Source of the DNA: Dallia pectoralis
Lineage: Eukaryota > Chordata > Actinopteri > Esociformes > Umbridae
Direction of reading: 5' to 3'
Length of the DNA stretch: 64,000 bases
Assembly (NCBI GenBank): GCA_029465975.1
Contig: CM055754.1
Span: 5,021,104 to 5,085,103, forward strand
The position numbers were made by a program, and so were the translations under genes. The notes below the pieces were generated by a model. That model worked only from the letters and a program-made list of their open reading frames with translations. It was not told the origin of the DNA and made no database searches. Positions 50,311 through 61,970 of this stretch are shown piece after piece; position 1 is the stretch's first letter, and each line of letters opens with the position of its first letter.

Positions 50311-50710
50311 CTCCTCTCTTTGTTTTCTTTCCATGTCGTGTTTTGCATATCATTTCCATCCAGAGCACAGAAATTTGGGTTGGTGAAGCTTGACTAACTA
50401 CAGTAACATCAGGTATTTGTAACCCTTGCAGGTAAAACGCAGTGAAAAAGAATTTATTACTTTTGCAATATTCTTTATCAACGTTTTACATTCTACATTC
50501 TGTGGGTTAGGGCTAAAACGGGATTCACAGCGGAGTAGCAAATCAGAAACCACAGCTCAATGAGGGAACGTGTGTAATAATCTGGAGTTTCCTAAAAAGA
50601 TCTGTTTAATTGTCACCAGCTATGAACAATGTTCTAAGGGTAAATACACGTTTTTAAACAACATAGGCACTCCTGTGTCCAGTGAACACAGGAGGCCGTG
50701 TCGCCTGAAA

Positions 50711-51083
50711 GGTACGCTGGTGGCCGTGTCAATGTATGGGTACGCTGGTGGCCGTGTCAATAAAGGGTACGCTGGTGGCCGTGTCAATGTAAGGGTACGC
50801 TGGTGGCCGTGTGGCTGTAGAGGTACGCTGGTGGCCGTGTGGCTGTAAAGGTACGCTGGTGGCCGTGTCAATGTAAGGGTACGCTGGTGGCCGTGTGGCT
50901 GTAGAGGTACGCTGGTGGCCGTGTCAATGTAAGGGTACGCTGGTGGCCGTGTGGCTGTAGAGGTACGCTGGTGGCCGTGTGGCTGTAGAGGCACGCTGGT
51001 GGCCGTGTGGCTGTAGGGGTACGCTGGTGGCCGTGTCAATGTAAGGGTACGCTGGTGGCCGTGTCAATGTAAGGGTACGCATT
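50711..51083. repeat. 28-bp minisatellite
   Basis: About 13 units of GGTACGCTGGTGGCCGTGT followed by CAATGTAAG or GGCTGTAGA, the two types intermixed. Minus-strand open frames (HGHQRT peptides) are artefacts. Confidence 0.95.
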
Positions 51084-51443
51084 GGTGCATCGGGGCCTCG
51101 ACAAGTTGCCACCGTCGAAGGAAACAAAACTTCTGGTTTACATCCCATAATTCTACAGGAGAATGTCAAGCCATTCACCCTTGAAATTAAGCCGAAGAGC
51201 GGTTGGGTCGCGTGGTTAAACAAGAAGCATTGTGCCAAGACTTGAAACAAGCAGTTTTTACAACAACAAAAAGTACCCAATGGCAGAGAGCGAAGGTTAA
51301 AGCAGCGCTCATTGAGGATTGGGCTAAAGGTCTCTGACAGACTAATCAATAACACCAGGAAGTGTTTGGTTGAATTGAACCATTTAGCTTGTGTAGTTTA
51401 ACAGCTATGCTAGCATGCCACTACTCACATGTAATGAGGGGGG

Positions 51444-51512
51444 GAGCTGCTGTATTACCCCTGGGACAAAGGAAGTTGTGAGGACTTCTGGGACAAAGGA
51501 AGTTGTGAGGAC
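51444..51512. repeat. 25-bp direct duplication
   Basis: CTGGGACAAAGGAAGTTGTG AGGACT occurs twice in tandem. Confidence 0.85.
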
Positions 51513-53228
51513 TCAAATGTAAGCGAAACTATAAATGCTCGAAAATAAATAATGTGTACAAACTGTTGAAATTCCCCCCCAAAAAAGTAACAGTTTTACG
51601 CAATCCACGCACAAGTGGAATTATAAATCAACCTAAAGGGGGCAACCACTTTTTTACAACAGAGGGCATAATTTTCTTAAATTTAAATATATGAAATATA
51701 TTTTATTTGTTAACTCTGGGTCCCTCTGGGATTTGGTTGAAGATCTAATAACACTCAACACTTGTAGAATATGATATTTTGATTCCAAGTAAGCTTTTTA
51801 GTTTCCAACCCCACCTGTTATCTGAAGTTGTTTGTCTTTTACATGTCTTTCTTTAGTGGGAAATAAATAAAACAAAACACAGAAGAGTCTTGTTGGCTCC
51901 GGCGGTCTAAACAATAAAATGTAACACGGATAACTCAGCATGGGGTGTGTATAAAAATTCAAAGGTGTTTCTCAGCCTTTCCAAATTCACCAGAGCTACT
52001 GCAACGTTGATGTAGCTCGGCCGCTAGCAATAGCAGAGCTAGCGTACCTTACCATAAGCATCGGCACACTTTGTGTCAAAGTCCCTTTGTGGAGAGTTAT
52101 GGTTTCAATATCATGACCGGCTAGCTTGGTCCATTTGTTCTCCGGGGCATCTATGAAATGGTCAACGTGATTATGTTTTTCACTCAGCGACAGACTTTTA
52201 TCGTCTCCAAGCTGCAAGTTCTGTGAAGCTTTTTGATTTAGACGGCCGGAAAAGAATGGAGGTCAGTTGGAATTTAGACGAATTTAGGGGGAGCGGATAT
52301 CTTCTGCAGCGCTTTGTTTCTGTTGAGGCGATATCTGCAGTACACATAGAAACATTACATCCTGATATAATATAGGTCCAACTCAAATGTATAATATTCA
52401 CAGGTCCTATATTAATATCAAATAATTTCACATGTAATATTAATATAGTATTTTAAATAAAACATACCTGAAAATCTAAAACCTGCACTTTAAACCAACC
52501 CTACTGGTTCTACATCTGATTCCGTGGCTGACTGTGCCTCCAGAAAAACACGCTTTGAACGCATTGGTTTGCATAATATGAAAAACCCCCTAGCGCTCCT
52601 GAACACACCTGGTTAAGCATGACAATAACACTCCCTCCGTTTACCACAAAAAAACAGCACCGGGTTAAAAAACGTTTGTCTCTATCGTGCCTTGTGGAGC
52701 TTTAAATTGGTTAAAATAAAACCGCCACAAAACGACACCGATAAACGATTTTATACAATTTAAAATTTCGACACAGACCGATATGTTGCCCATAGCTTCG
52801 TCTTTTCTGGGCTCATTCGCTAAAAGTAAAAGACAAAAAAGCTATTTTTTGGGTAAGGTGGTTATTTGTGGTGTATGGCAGAAGGGCGAGATGATTAAAG
52901 GCTTTGGGCTAATTCATAATAGAGCACAGGGTCTCTGAGCTTCTCCCTGTACCAGAGGAGAGATGTGGTTCCTCCCGACTCAGTAGCAGTTCAGTGGACA
53001 AGCATTGGCTAAGAGATACCATATGTTGTCTGTACGTGGTCACCTCGATGAAGGCTAGCTTCATCCAGATCCACGTGTTCATACGAAATGAGATCTTTCG
53101 CAACGGCCGGTGACCCTGGCAACTTAAACAGCGCCCCATCCTTTCATTCTTTACGCACACGCAGGCCTACACCACCCCCCGCCTGCTAACGCCTCCCACC
53201 CTGCCTCCCCTGTCGTCCCCGGCCCTAC

Positions 53229-53527
53229 CTGGATGGTGGGGGAAGAGCGATGCTTGCGGGTGGTAGTGGTGGACATGGTGGTGGTCGTCTCGATGAAGGT
53301 GGTGGACATCTCCGGGGGCTGGGCGGTGGTGCGGGCCGACCCGGGCACCTCGCCCACCAACCGGACGCTGCCGTTGATCCTGATGTTGGGGTTGCCCTCG
53401 GCGGCCATGTTGAGGACCTTGAGGCCGTTGTAGTACAGGCCGGACAGCTGGCCCTGGTAGGACCGGGTGCGTTCGCTGCCACCGATGGTGACCGTGGCCT
53501 GGGTGTTGAAGATCGTCAGCTGCCGGC
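53229..53527 (-). CDS. nrxn3: Neurexin-3 exon: end of LNS6 and Thr-rich O-glycosylated stalk
   Basis: The 299-nt exon begins after CTTCTAG (phase 1 entry) and ends CAG|GTAGGG at 53229 (phase 0). It encodes GRQLTIFNTQATVTIGG, the end of the last laminin-neurexin-sex hormone globulin domain, then GQLSGLYYNGLKVLNMAAEG and NPNIRINGSVRLVGEVP. A mucin-like stretch PPEMSTTFIETTTTMSTTTT and RKHRSSPTIQ follow. This is the exon common to alpha and beta neurexins just after splice site 4. NIRINGS includes an N-G-S glycosylation sequon. It joins upstream to the AS4 cassette, or directly to the preceding LNS6 exon when AS4 is skipped; both choices keep the frame. Confidence 0.95.
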
Positions 53528-54759
53528 CTAGAAGAAGATACTCGACTGTGGTCACGTATTAACAATTAAGGACAAATGACGTTTTTCATTTTAGCTCATC
53601 CTCCGTCCGATCTCTTCTTGAGACAGGTTGCGTCCGTTGACTCGAAAATAGACAGAACTTTTGTGACATGAACTCTCTAGCTTCGCACAATACATGTGGT
53701 TTCACCAATACCTTATTGTGAGTGTGTGTCATCTGGTGTGTGTGTGTAACAGAATGTGTGGCAATATGCACAAATACACCTTTAACAGTCAACTGGTCCT
53801 TACAGCACAAGCCCAAACCTAAACAACTGGGGATGATATAACTAGCCTGGGTCCTGTGAGTAAACCCTAGAATGTACAGGGTCAATGTTTCTGGCTGATA
53901 TCTCCCAGGATGGGATTACTGCAGAAAGACCACAGTGTTGTTATCTGTAATTACGAGGGGATCCGACGCCGTGGGAGGAGAACGGGGCGAGAAGGAGAAG
54001 AAAAGGTCAGAGCTGTTTCTGTTTCCTCAGACTGGCCCTGTGGGATGGTCTCGTTTATGTTGCATCTAAAGAAACAGTGCTAATGCTAATGCTAAGGACC
54101 TAGGAAACAATGTTGCTACAATATGCTACGGGGAAATGCGGAAGTAATACATGAGGGGAGTTTATAACAGAGATGAAGATCGGGGGCAGACACTGATATG
54201 TATGTAGGGAAAAGTGGCTAGGGGCTATCACAAAGATTATCTACAAATCACTGCACTGATACCCAACCTAGCAAATGTTATGTCAATTATTTACCTATTA
54301 GCAAATCATTCAGCAAATTGTTCGCAATCATCCTCCAGTATCATCAATATAGCAACATTCTAAATTATGGCTCCATCGAAAGATTTTAACGGACAATTTC
54401 ACTGACGAGTTCGACTGGCGATGAAGAGACTTGAGGAGATTTGATTTGTATATTCATGTTTATCAAAGCTATATTTTTGAGGATTCAATATGTGCAGTAA
54501 ATTAGTGTGCGACGAGAGACTATGAACTAAGAATTACGAATAAATTAAAAAAATATATATATATATATTCCACGTATATTCCATGTGCGTTCAAATTCTG
54601 AAAAAAAAAGTAGTATTACGTTAAAATGTTTGGTTAAAACCATCTTTAAAAGGAGCAAATGAGTTTGAAGAATTTACCACAGATTAGCAGCAAAATTAAT
54701 GACGTCATATTCAGTTCAAAAGAAGAACATTCGAAAGTAAAAAGTTGTGTTGCGGTTAC
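53528..54759 (-). other. nrxn3: Intron downstream of the AS4 cassette
   Basis: A 1.2-kb intron without genes. Its first 200 bases after the AS4 donor (54560-54757) hold several U(U/A)AA-type motifs on the minus strand (see findings). A short AT microsatellite lies at 54546-54570. Confidence 0.7.
54546..54570. repeat. AT microsatellite
   Basis: A short (AT)n run about 190 bp downstream of the AS4 exon in the direction of transcription. Confidence 0.85.
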
Positions 54760-54849
54760 CTTTCTCCTGTAGCCAATCCACCACGGGCCGGGCGTATTTC
54801 AACGGGAATTTCTTAGTGGCGATTTCAAGGCGTTCATTATCCGTTGTCG
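54760..54849 (-). CDS. nrxn3: Neurexin-3 AS4 (splice site 4) cassette exon
   Basis: The exon is exactly 90 nt, the conserved length of the neurexin AS4 insert, so it can be skipped without changing frame (phase 1 in, phase 1 out). It encodes TTDNERLEIATKKF then PLKYARPVVDWLQEK, matching the vertebrate insert pattern DNER...R.V.(E/D)WL..K. The acceptor is TTTAAACAG (54850-54851) and the donor GAAAG|GTAACC (54760/54759). AS4 inclusion is known to decide binding of neuroligins, LRRTMs, cerebellins and dystroglycan. It is too short to appear as a long ORF. The preceding LNS6 exon is not in the window. Confidence 0.92.
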
Positions 54850-55215
54850 CTGTTTAAAGAATAAAGTGGCATTTGAAACATTTAGAAACAGCCCGCATTT
54901 GACATTTTTGAACATGCTCATTAAAAATCTTTTTTCATGCATGCACTAAAAACCATTGTAAACTTAATTGCAGGTTCAACTTTATGTGTTGTTTAAGAGA
55001 TAGCTGAAGGGTTATAAGTAAAGTGGTGACAAACACAGAGGTAATTTGCTGCTCCGCTGGGTTTCATGAGGCGTTTCTCGCAGGGGACAGAAAGCACCTC
55101 GACACTCATATACATTCAATTATTTTAAACATCGACGTGTTTTTTAAAACAAGACATAAAAAAAAACAGCAGTTTTTTTCTCATTGTATAGAGGGCAATA
55201 CAAAAGTTGCATACC

Positions 55216-55727
55216 AGTTAATAAACTGATACGACGCACATGCTACGGTTAATAAACTCATACGACGCACATGCTACAGATAATAAACTCATACGACGCA
55301 CATGCTACAGTTAATAAACTCATACGACGCACATGCTACAGTTAATAAACTCATACGACGCACATGCTACAGTTAATAAAGTCATACAACGCACATGCTA
55401 CAGTTAATAAACTCATACAACGCACATGCTACGGTTAATAAACTCATACGACGCACATGCTACAGATAATAAACTCATACGACGCACATGCTACAGTTAA
55501 TAAACTCATACGACGCACATGCTACAGATAATAAACTCATACGACGCACATGCTACAGTTAATAAACTCATACGACGCACATGCTACAGATAATAAACTC
55601 ATACGACGCACATGCTACAGTTAATAAACTCATACGACGCACATGCTACAGTTAATAAAGTCATACAACGCACATGCTACAGTTAATAAACTCATACGAC
55701 GCACATGCTACGGTTAATAAACTCCTC
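55216..55727. repeat. 31-bp minisatellite upstream of the AS4 exon
   Basis: About 16 units of AGTTAATAAACTCATACGAC GCACATGCTAC with A/G variants. It lies about 370 bp before the AS4 exon in the direction of nrxn3 transcription. Confidence 0.96.
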
Positions 55728-58374
55728 ATAAACTTTCCCACCTTAAAGTTTATAAACTCATATGACACATTACTACGAGCAGCACCTTCTGTCTTTATAA
55801 AATCAAACAGTAAGAAAAACACAGGATTATCAGGCATTTGGTCTGGGGCTGAAGCTGCCTGTGGGAAACAGTGGTCGCCAAAGTAAGCACCCTTACCCTC
55901 ACTTTCCCACCTTTGCTATCCTCGTGAGTTCCATGCTCTTTGCCTGTGAGACCCTGCCATGCTCTTTACCCTGCCGGCTGGAAGTCAGCTGCTATACACA
56001 TGTCGTCAGACTGGTTCACAAATGAAATATATCCTTCTCCCGGCACTAAAATCGCATCAGCCGCGTGGATGTCAACGTTCATTGTTGTGACTGTCTGAAG
56101 ACTGATGGCAATAACAAGATAAAACCGAGGAGATAGGCGGAGGACGACGTTATGGGTGCCTGTGTATACGTTGGCCTGACGCATTAATGCCAGTTCGTGT
56201 TTGCATCGGCAACTGTCAAAACCAGAGGCGTGTCGTTGTCATGATGTCATAATGATTCCTTCGCCCAAACGCGCTCGCGATAATAAAACGTAATGCCTGG
56301 TCTGTGTGTTTATGTTTTACTCCAGCGCTGCCAGTCATGCTCACCATTCCACAATTCATTTCTCCTCATTCCCGATCCTCTAATTCTATACTACACAAAC
56401 CGATTACGTTTCTTTATCTCTTTTGTCCTCCTGCGTGTCCTTCCCGAGCAGAACGAGCGACATCGGTCATTCTAGCGGAGCTCCATAGCTCCCAGTGGGA
56501 AGTCTCTTACTCTCTCTCTCTCTCTCGTCCTCTTACTCTCTCATTCGCGCTCACTCTCTCTCCATTTCCCCGCTGACCGCACATTGTCACGGTTCTGAAA
56601 TGGGAGCTTCATTTTCCCCTCAGTATCTCCTGGAGACAATGGGCAACCTGTGCCCTTTATCTGGCCATCCGCGCTGCTCTCATTTAATCGCGGGATTAGA
56701 CGCCTGTCTCACACTGAAAGGCATATCTCTCTTCTCCCTCGGGTTTTCTTCAGGGCCGCCCCCCTCTCCCCGTTGAGATTTATGCGGCCGGGAGATTCTG
56801 TTTTTCGATACCAGTAATTGTATTTGGGTTGTAGGGTACATGAGTATTTATCCCACACCTAGAGACGCCACCATTACCCTAAATCCTCTGCAGATAAAAG
56901 TGCTCTTTTTACAATAACCTTTGTCTCACTCACATCTCTCGCTCTTTCAGAAAGTGTGTGTGTGGTGTGTGTGATGTCATGTTCTCTGGAAGTGACAGTG
57001 GCCACTTTGTCCCCCCCGCTGACACGGAACACTTCTCGGACCATGGGAACACGTTCCCTTCTGGCATACAAGCCCCTCCCTCTACTTATTATACGGAGCC
57101 ATTGGCCGACGGATCTTTCAATCATTAAAATTTTCATCAGAGGCAATGGACCGCTGTAAGGCTAGCTATGGTACTGTATGAACATTATCCGCAGATCAGA
57201 GCGGCATACCGCCCAGACGGGAGTGCCGGAACAAATGTGAGTTGGTCAAGTCATCGGGACAGGAACTAATAACAAACAGCGGTGCAGCAAGCGAGTCTTT
57301 CGGACCAGACGAACAAATCGCTCTACAAATCGAACAGATTTTGTTTCTCGGCATTCTCTGGTCATAAAAATGGTGTCATAATTAAGTGTTCAAAACTCTT
57401 CCTGTGAAGCTGTGCCTCTGCCCCAGAAACGAATAAACAGACAATGCCTCTGTATCCAGTGGCAACACCACAGGCAACTTAGCACAGCAGCCCATGATAC
57501 AGCAGAAATGGTGGTTCTCTATGCTAGTTCCTGTGGAATTAAAACACATATCTACAGATCTGGCTGCAATACGTTATTGGGTGGATCTTTCTATAGTGTG
57601 CCACTACTTCATGTGCAATTGGATTGGATAAAGGAATGTGACAAAGCCAAATTAAATGGCCTGGAAATACTACTGGTACAAACAAATGTCGAAAAATATT
57701 GCAGAATCAAAGACTTTACTGATCCTATGCCCAAGATGGCGAGCCAATATGCGTTATAACAGTGAACTCCAAGACAATTAAATGTAATTGTTGAAAGGGG
57801 AGAAGTGGTTTGGAAGCAGAACCAGAAGTTGTCCATCGAAGTTTCTTAATAAACAAAAGTCAAATGTGACAAAAATAAATGTTGATTTACTAAGTAAAAT
57901 GAGCTAAACAACAAGCTAACAGGATACTGTATATTATGAGCAAACACCTGGTGAATATTGAACATCACAGAGATGTAATGCGTTCACCGGGGCTACGCCA
58001 ATTTCCTTGTCCAATTTTCCTTGTCATAAGACGAGAGCGGGCGGAAGCCACGGGAAAACCGCGAATGAAATTGTCGAAAATCGAATGCGTAGGTACATAT
58101 GTGGCCAGAAATGAGGCTGTTTGTGTATTTTTCCATCAGCCAAATGTTCCCGGAGAGATTGTTCACCGCACGCCGTCCCGGCAGCACCTCGGCGTCTCCG
58201 AAACGATCCGGTGATTTGACTGCCACACACGGGGACCCGGGCCGGCGTAACCCAGGTAACGGCACAGAACAGCCCAGTGGTGGGGCTAATTGTTGACCAT
58301 TACCGCCACAGAGGGCCCTGCTGGGGAGCCCGAGGCTGACGCGGGGACATTTCACCGTGAATCACAGGGCCGGT

Positions 58375-58646
58375 GTGGCAATTCCTCACCCCACATCCCG
58401 CCTGTGTTCTAACACAACCCCCTCACCTTCCTGCCTAAATGTGGCCAATTCCTCACCCCACATCCCGCCTGTGTTCTAACACAACCCCCTCACCTTCCTG
58501 CCTAAATGTGGCCAATTCCTCACCCCACATCCCGCCTGTGTTCTAACACAACCCCCTCACCTTCCTGCCTAAATGTGGCCAATTCCTCACCCCACATCCC
58601 GCCTGTGTTCTAACACAACCCCCTCACCTTCCTGCCTAAATGTGGT
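58375..58646. repeat. 67-bp repeat, four near-identical copies
   Basis: The unit begins GTGGCCAATTCCTCACCCCA and ends CTTCCTGCCTAAAT; copies start at about 58375, 58441, 58508 and 58575. They appear identical except for one missing base in the first, which implies recent expansion. Confidence 0.95.
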
Positions 58647-58689
58647 TAGATATTTTTAGTTTCAAGCAGGGGATTCTCCTTTGCTGTGG

Positions 58690-59475
58690 ACCTGAACTGC
58701 ATGGGTTGTGAGTTGTTGGCGTTGGGGATATGAGATGCATCGCATGTTCAACCAGTTTTGAGTATCTCAACGTGCACTGAGAAATGAAAGAAAACCAAAG
58801 AATTACCTGAGAAGGTCGAACACAAGATTAGAGCCATGCAGGGACAATCTCAATGTAGCACGAACATCTCTAAAGACCTTGATGTTCTTGCCTCCACGGG
58901 ATACATTCAAGATGTTTAAGGCAGATGATACTGCAGCCAGCCTCTCTGGACATGGCCGAAGGAGAACACTTGTTTTTGAAGAGCAAAGACAGCTCAATCA
59001 ACCCCCGTTCAGATTCAGGCTGACATTCAAACACAATTAAGACTGTTACAACTTGCGCACCCTTTTCTCAACTCAGTGAAAGGAGTTTTAATGGAAGGAG
59101 AACCACTAAGAGAAAGATATAAGAAAGTCTGCAACTAGCCACAATCTTAAACAATGTGCGTCTCTGTCAAAGATCCTAACTTTTCCAGCAGGAACCCAAA
59201 CACAATTCAAAAAGCACCCAGGAAGGGTTGAAGACAATACAATGGACTTATATGAAAGGGCTAGTAATAAGTTTAGATCTAAATCTCATTAAAAAGCTGT
59301 GGGGAGCTCATTGAAAGATAAGAAAAGAAAACAGAAGTTGGGAGGCGCCCTTGAAATCTGGGACAACTCCAGCAGTTTGCACAGGAAATCTGGGCCAAAC
59401 TGCCAGTGCAAAGTTGTTGGAAGTTCCTCCTTGGCTTGAAGAAGCAATGATTGTAGTTATTTTGGCCAAAAGCCA
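58690..59475 (+). mobile_element. Tc1-like transposon relic
   Basis: On the plus strand around 59274-59310 it reads LDLNLIKKLWGAH, a decayed DLNPIENLW catalytic block. Further on (59385-59445) comes EIWAKLPVQSCWKFLLGLKK, corresponding to the Tc1 C-terminal segment. Upstream, 58800-58990 resembles the N-terminal half but is broken by stops and frameshifts. Terminal inverted repeats were not located. Confidence 0.65.
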
Positions 59476-60735
59476 ACGGTGTGTGATGAGGATGTGAAGG
59501 CACCCCCACGGATCACGCTCGCGGAGAAGGCCAGCGGAGGAAACGCGGGAGAGGAATCGAGAGAACGGAGCGAGGGAGAATTAGAAAGACTGAAAATGAG
59601 AAAAAAGGGGATCGGGAGAAAAAATGAAGTGAGAGAGAACTGTAGGAAAATATCTAATTGCTTTTGAAAGGACCGTAACATACGACCGCCCGTGAGAGTA
59701 AGCTTGTGTACACATGCAGTTTGGTCTCTATCAGGATCTTGGCAGTGAACCAGAACACTCCTGGAAGATCGCTCGTCAGCTGAGAATGGCTCCCGGCCCA
59801 AACAGTAATGAAGGTTGTAGGCTTGAGTGTTATTGTAAATGGGTCAGCAGGTGTTTCCACGTTAACCCTTTATCTTCAATTTACGACCGGCATCGGAGTA
59901 AGGAAAACAATTTCAAAGCCAGCCGTATGAATTGGACATGTGCGTACGATTTTCTCATTCTTTCTAACCTATTCTGGGCCATCATCCACACAATATACTG
60001 TTAGATCATTTAGAATGTTAGATAATTACCGTAAGTGGGGACTTTTATGAAACTGTCAAGCGTGCTTTGCTAGCGTTGCTACTCCGGCAAACAAATGACC
60101 TTTGTGCTAATGCAAGACATTCTACATGCTTTAAAATGCGAGCAGCCCCAACAAAATGGTTTACATGAGCACTAGAGTGTGGAAATAAAAAGTTTTCTTG
60201 CCAAATCGCTAGCATTTACAGAAGGCACATACCTCCTATGCCCAATCTATATCAAGCAGGTGAGCAGATCTTATCGCCACTCGGTTATGTAACTGAGTTT
60301 GGGACGCCTCCGGTGAAGCAGGAAGTAATATGAGCCCTTCCTTTCCCTTGTCAGAGACTGAGAGGTTAGCTCTAATAGCTAGGCAATCACAGAGTTTAGG
60401 AACAAGTTGGTACCAAGCCATTAAGGATTAATACCTTCAAGCATTAACAAAATAAAAAAGCACAGATGTTTGGCACCATTACCGACGAACACCTTGGTCC
60501 ATTTCCTCGTCTTTAGATTTAATAAGTTTTATCGTCCCCAAGGCGGCGCACGAAAAAGTTTCACTTTTCAGCGTGCCAAAGTAAAAACGTCCACATGGAA
60601 AAACCAAGGCAAATGGGATATTGTTTGGGAAACGGGGGGACAGAAAACTAAATACAGAACAGATTAGTCTAGAAGTTGTTTATGTCCCCCCGTAATATAG
60701 GCTTATCTGGTGAAGGTTTTCCCCAGATGAAGAGT

Positions 60736-61089
60736 TCATCTTGTTCCATATAGAGCATTCTCCATTGCTCATCTTGTTCCATATAGAGCATTCTCCATCG
60801 TCATCTTGTTCCATATAGAGCATTCTCCATCGTCATCTTGTTCCATATAGAGCATTCTCCATTGCTCATCTTGTTCCATATAGAGCATTCTGCATTGCTC
60901 ATCTTGTTCCATATAGAGCATTCTGCATTGCTCATCTTGTTCCATATAGAGCATTCTCCATCGTCATCTTGTTCCATATAGAGCATTCTCCATCGTCATC
61001 TTGTTCCATATAGAGCATTCTCCATCGTCATCTTGTTCCATATAGAGCATTCTCCATCGTCCTCTTGTTCCATATAGAGCATTCTCCAA
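60736..61089. repeat. 32/33-bp minisatellite
   Basis: About 11 units of TCATCTTGTTCCATATAGAG CATTCTCCATCG, some with TTGC for TCG. Minus-strand frames (MLYMEQD peptides) are artefacts. Confidence 0.95.
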
Positions 61090-61798
61090 CTCTCTCCCTG
61101 GCCTGAAAATCACACACCTAACTCAACAGCAATCCATCGCATAAGATGTGTTAATTCAGAACAACAACAAACAGATAAACAAATATATGGTCCCAGAAGA
61201 TAGTGAAGGGCGCGAGGTATTTAGGACCCTTCTCCAATTTGCCCCCGGGTCTGTGGTCGAACTCCTTAAATGTTCGTTGTCGGGGCAGCGACTTTCATCC
61301 TGTGGGCGAGGTTCAAAGTCTTTATTACCCATAGAGATGTGGCAGAGTCCAGCTACCCACCGTCATCCCACATGTGTTTCATGGCTTGTCTATTGCCTGA
61401 CCAAACAGGACACGAAGGACCTGGGGACCACAGAGCCAGTCGCCGAGTCTAAAGTCCGGTCGTTCATTTCATAGCCCTGCTGTTGCTCATTTATCAGCAT
61501 GAAATAGCCTCGATTCAGACACACACTCCGCCATCAACGCTATTCACATGTAACTTTGTCGAACCCCAGGGCTGCAGACTAACTAGCAATTAAATAGAAA
61601 ATGACACTGATATTACTGGAGGGTAGGGAGATCAATGATGTTGAATTACAGTCTTTACTCATCTGGAAATTAACTGCCAATTTGGGGGAAATAGGGCTGG
61701 ACGAAACATCCAAATGGACGGCATTTAAACCAATCTGTGACACGGCAGTCACCTAGAAGTCTGTTTTGAAAAATGAACAGGTTGATCAGTGCATGCGA

Positions 61799-61878
61799 TG
61801 GTGTGTGTGTCTGTGTGTCTGTGTGTCTGTGTGGGAATATGTTTTTGTGTGTGTGTGTGTCTGTGTGCGTGCGCGTAA
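61799..61878. repeat. GT microsatellite
   Basis: An interrupted (GT)n tract about 90 bp before the retroviral LTR. Confidence 0.9.
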
Positions 61879-61970
61879 GAGACAACGACGACAAACAAAG
61901 AGAGATAACGCCAGGGAAAGCGGTCTCCCTCTCGACTCTTGTCCTCATCAGAGAGTACATGTCTGTGTTG

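Larger units (their letters stand above)
37445..53228 (-). other. nrxn3: nrxn3 intron, 15.8 kb
   Basis: No host exon is recognised. It carries Tc1-type relics (41742-43011 and 44980-45300), a SINE (43136-43272), a LINE-type 3' end (48540-49329), 15-, 16- and 28-bp minisatellites and many microsatellites. Non-repetitive GC-balanced islands near 37860-38310 and 46530-46820 could be conserved noncoding elements. Small extra neurexin exons cannot be excluded by eye. Confidence 0.6.
54850..61970 (-). other. nrxn3 intron or upstream region, no exon recognised
   Basis: No exon ending in the expected LNS6 sequence before AS4 can be found, so that exon must lie beyond the right edge or further. The stretch holds minisatellites at 55216-55727, 58375-58646 and 60736-61089, a Tc1 relic at 58690-59475 and unique islands near 56600-57150 and 57990-58370. 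The open frames at 57412-57759 and 59457-59801 have no recognisable family. Confidence 0.5.

Noticed and set aside
50620..51355. HGHQRT/TATSVP repeat ORFs
   Set aside because: A 28-bp minisatellite translation.
53167..53565. His/Pro-rich and other ORFs overlapping the 53-kb nrxn3 exon
   Set aside because: Alternative frames of the neurexin exon; only the frame giving LNS6 and the Thr-rich stalk is conserved and phase-consistent.
55966..57146. Minus-strand ORFs that might be the nrxn3 exon before AS4
   Set aside because: None contains the LNS6 sequence expected before AS4 or a phase-1 donor; the exon must lie outside the window.
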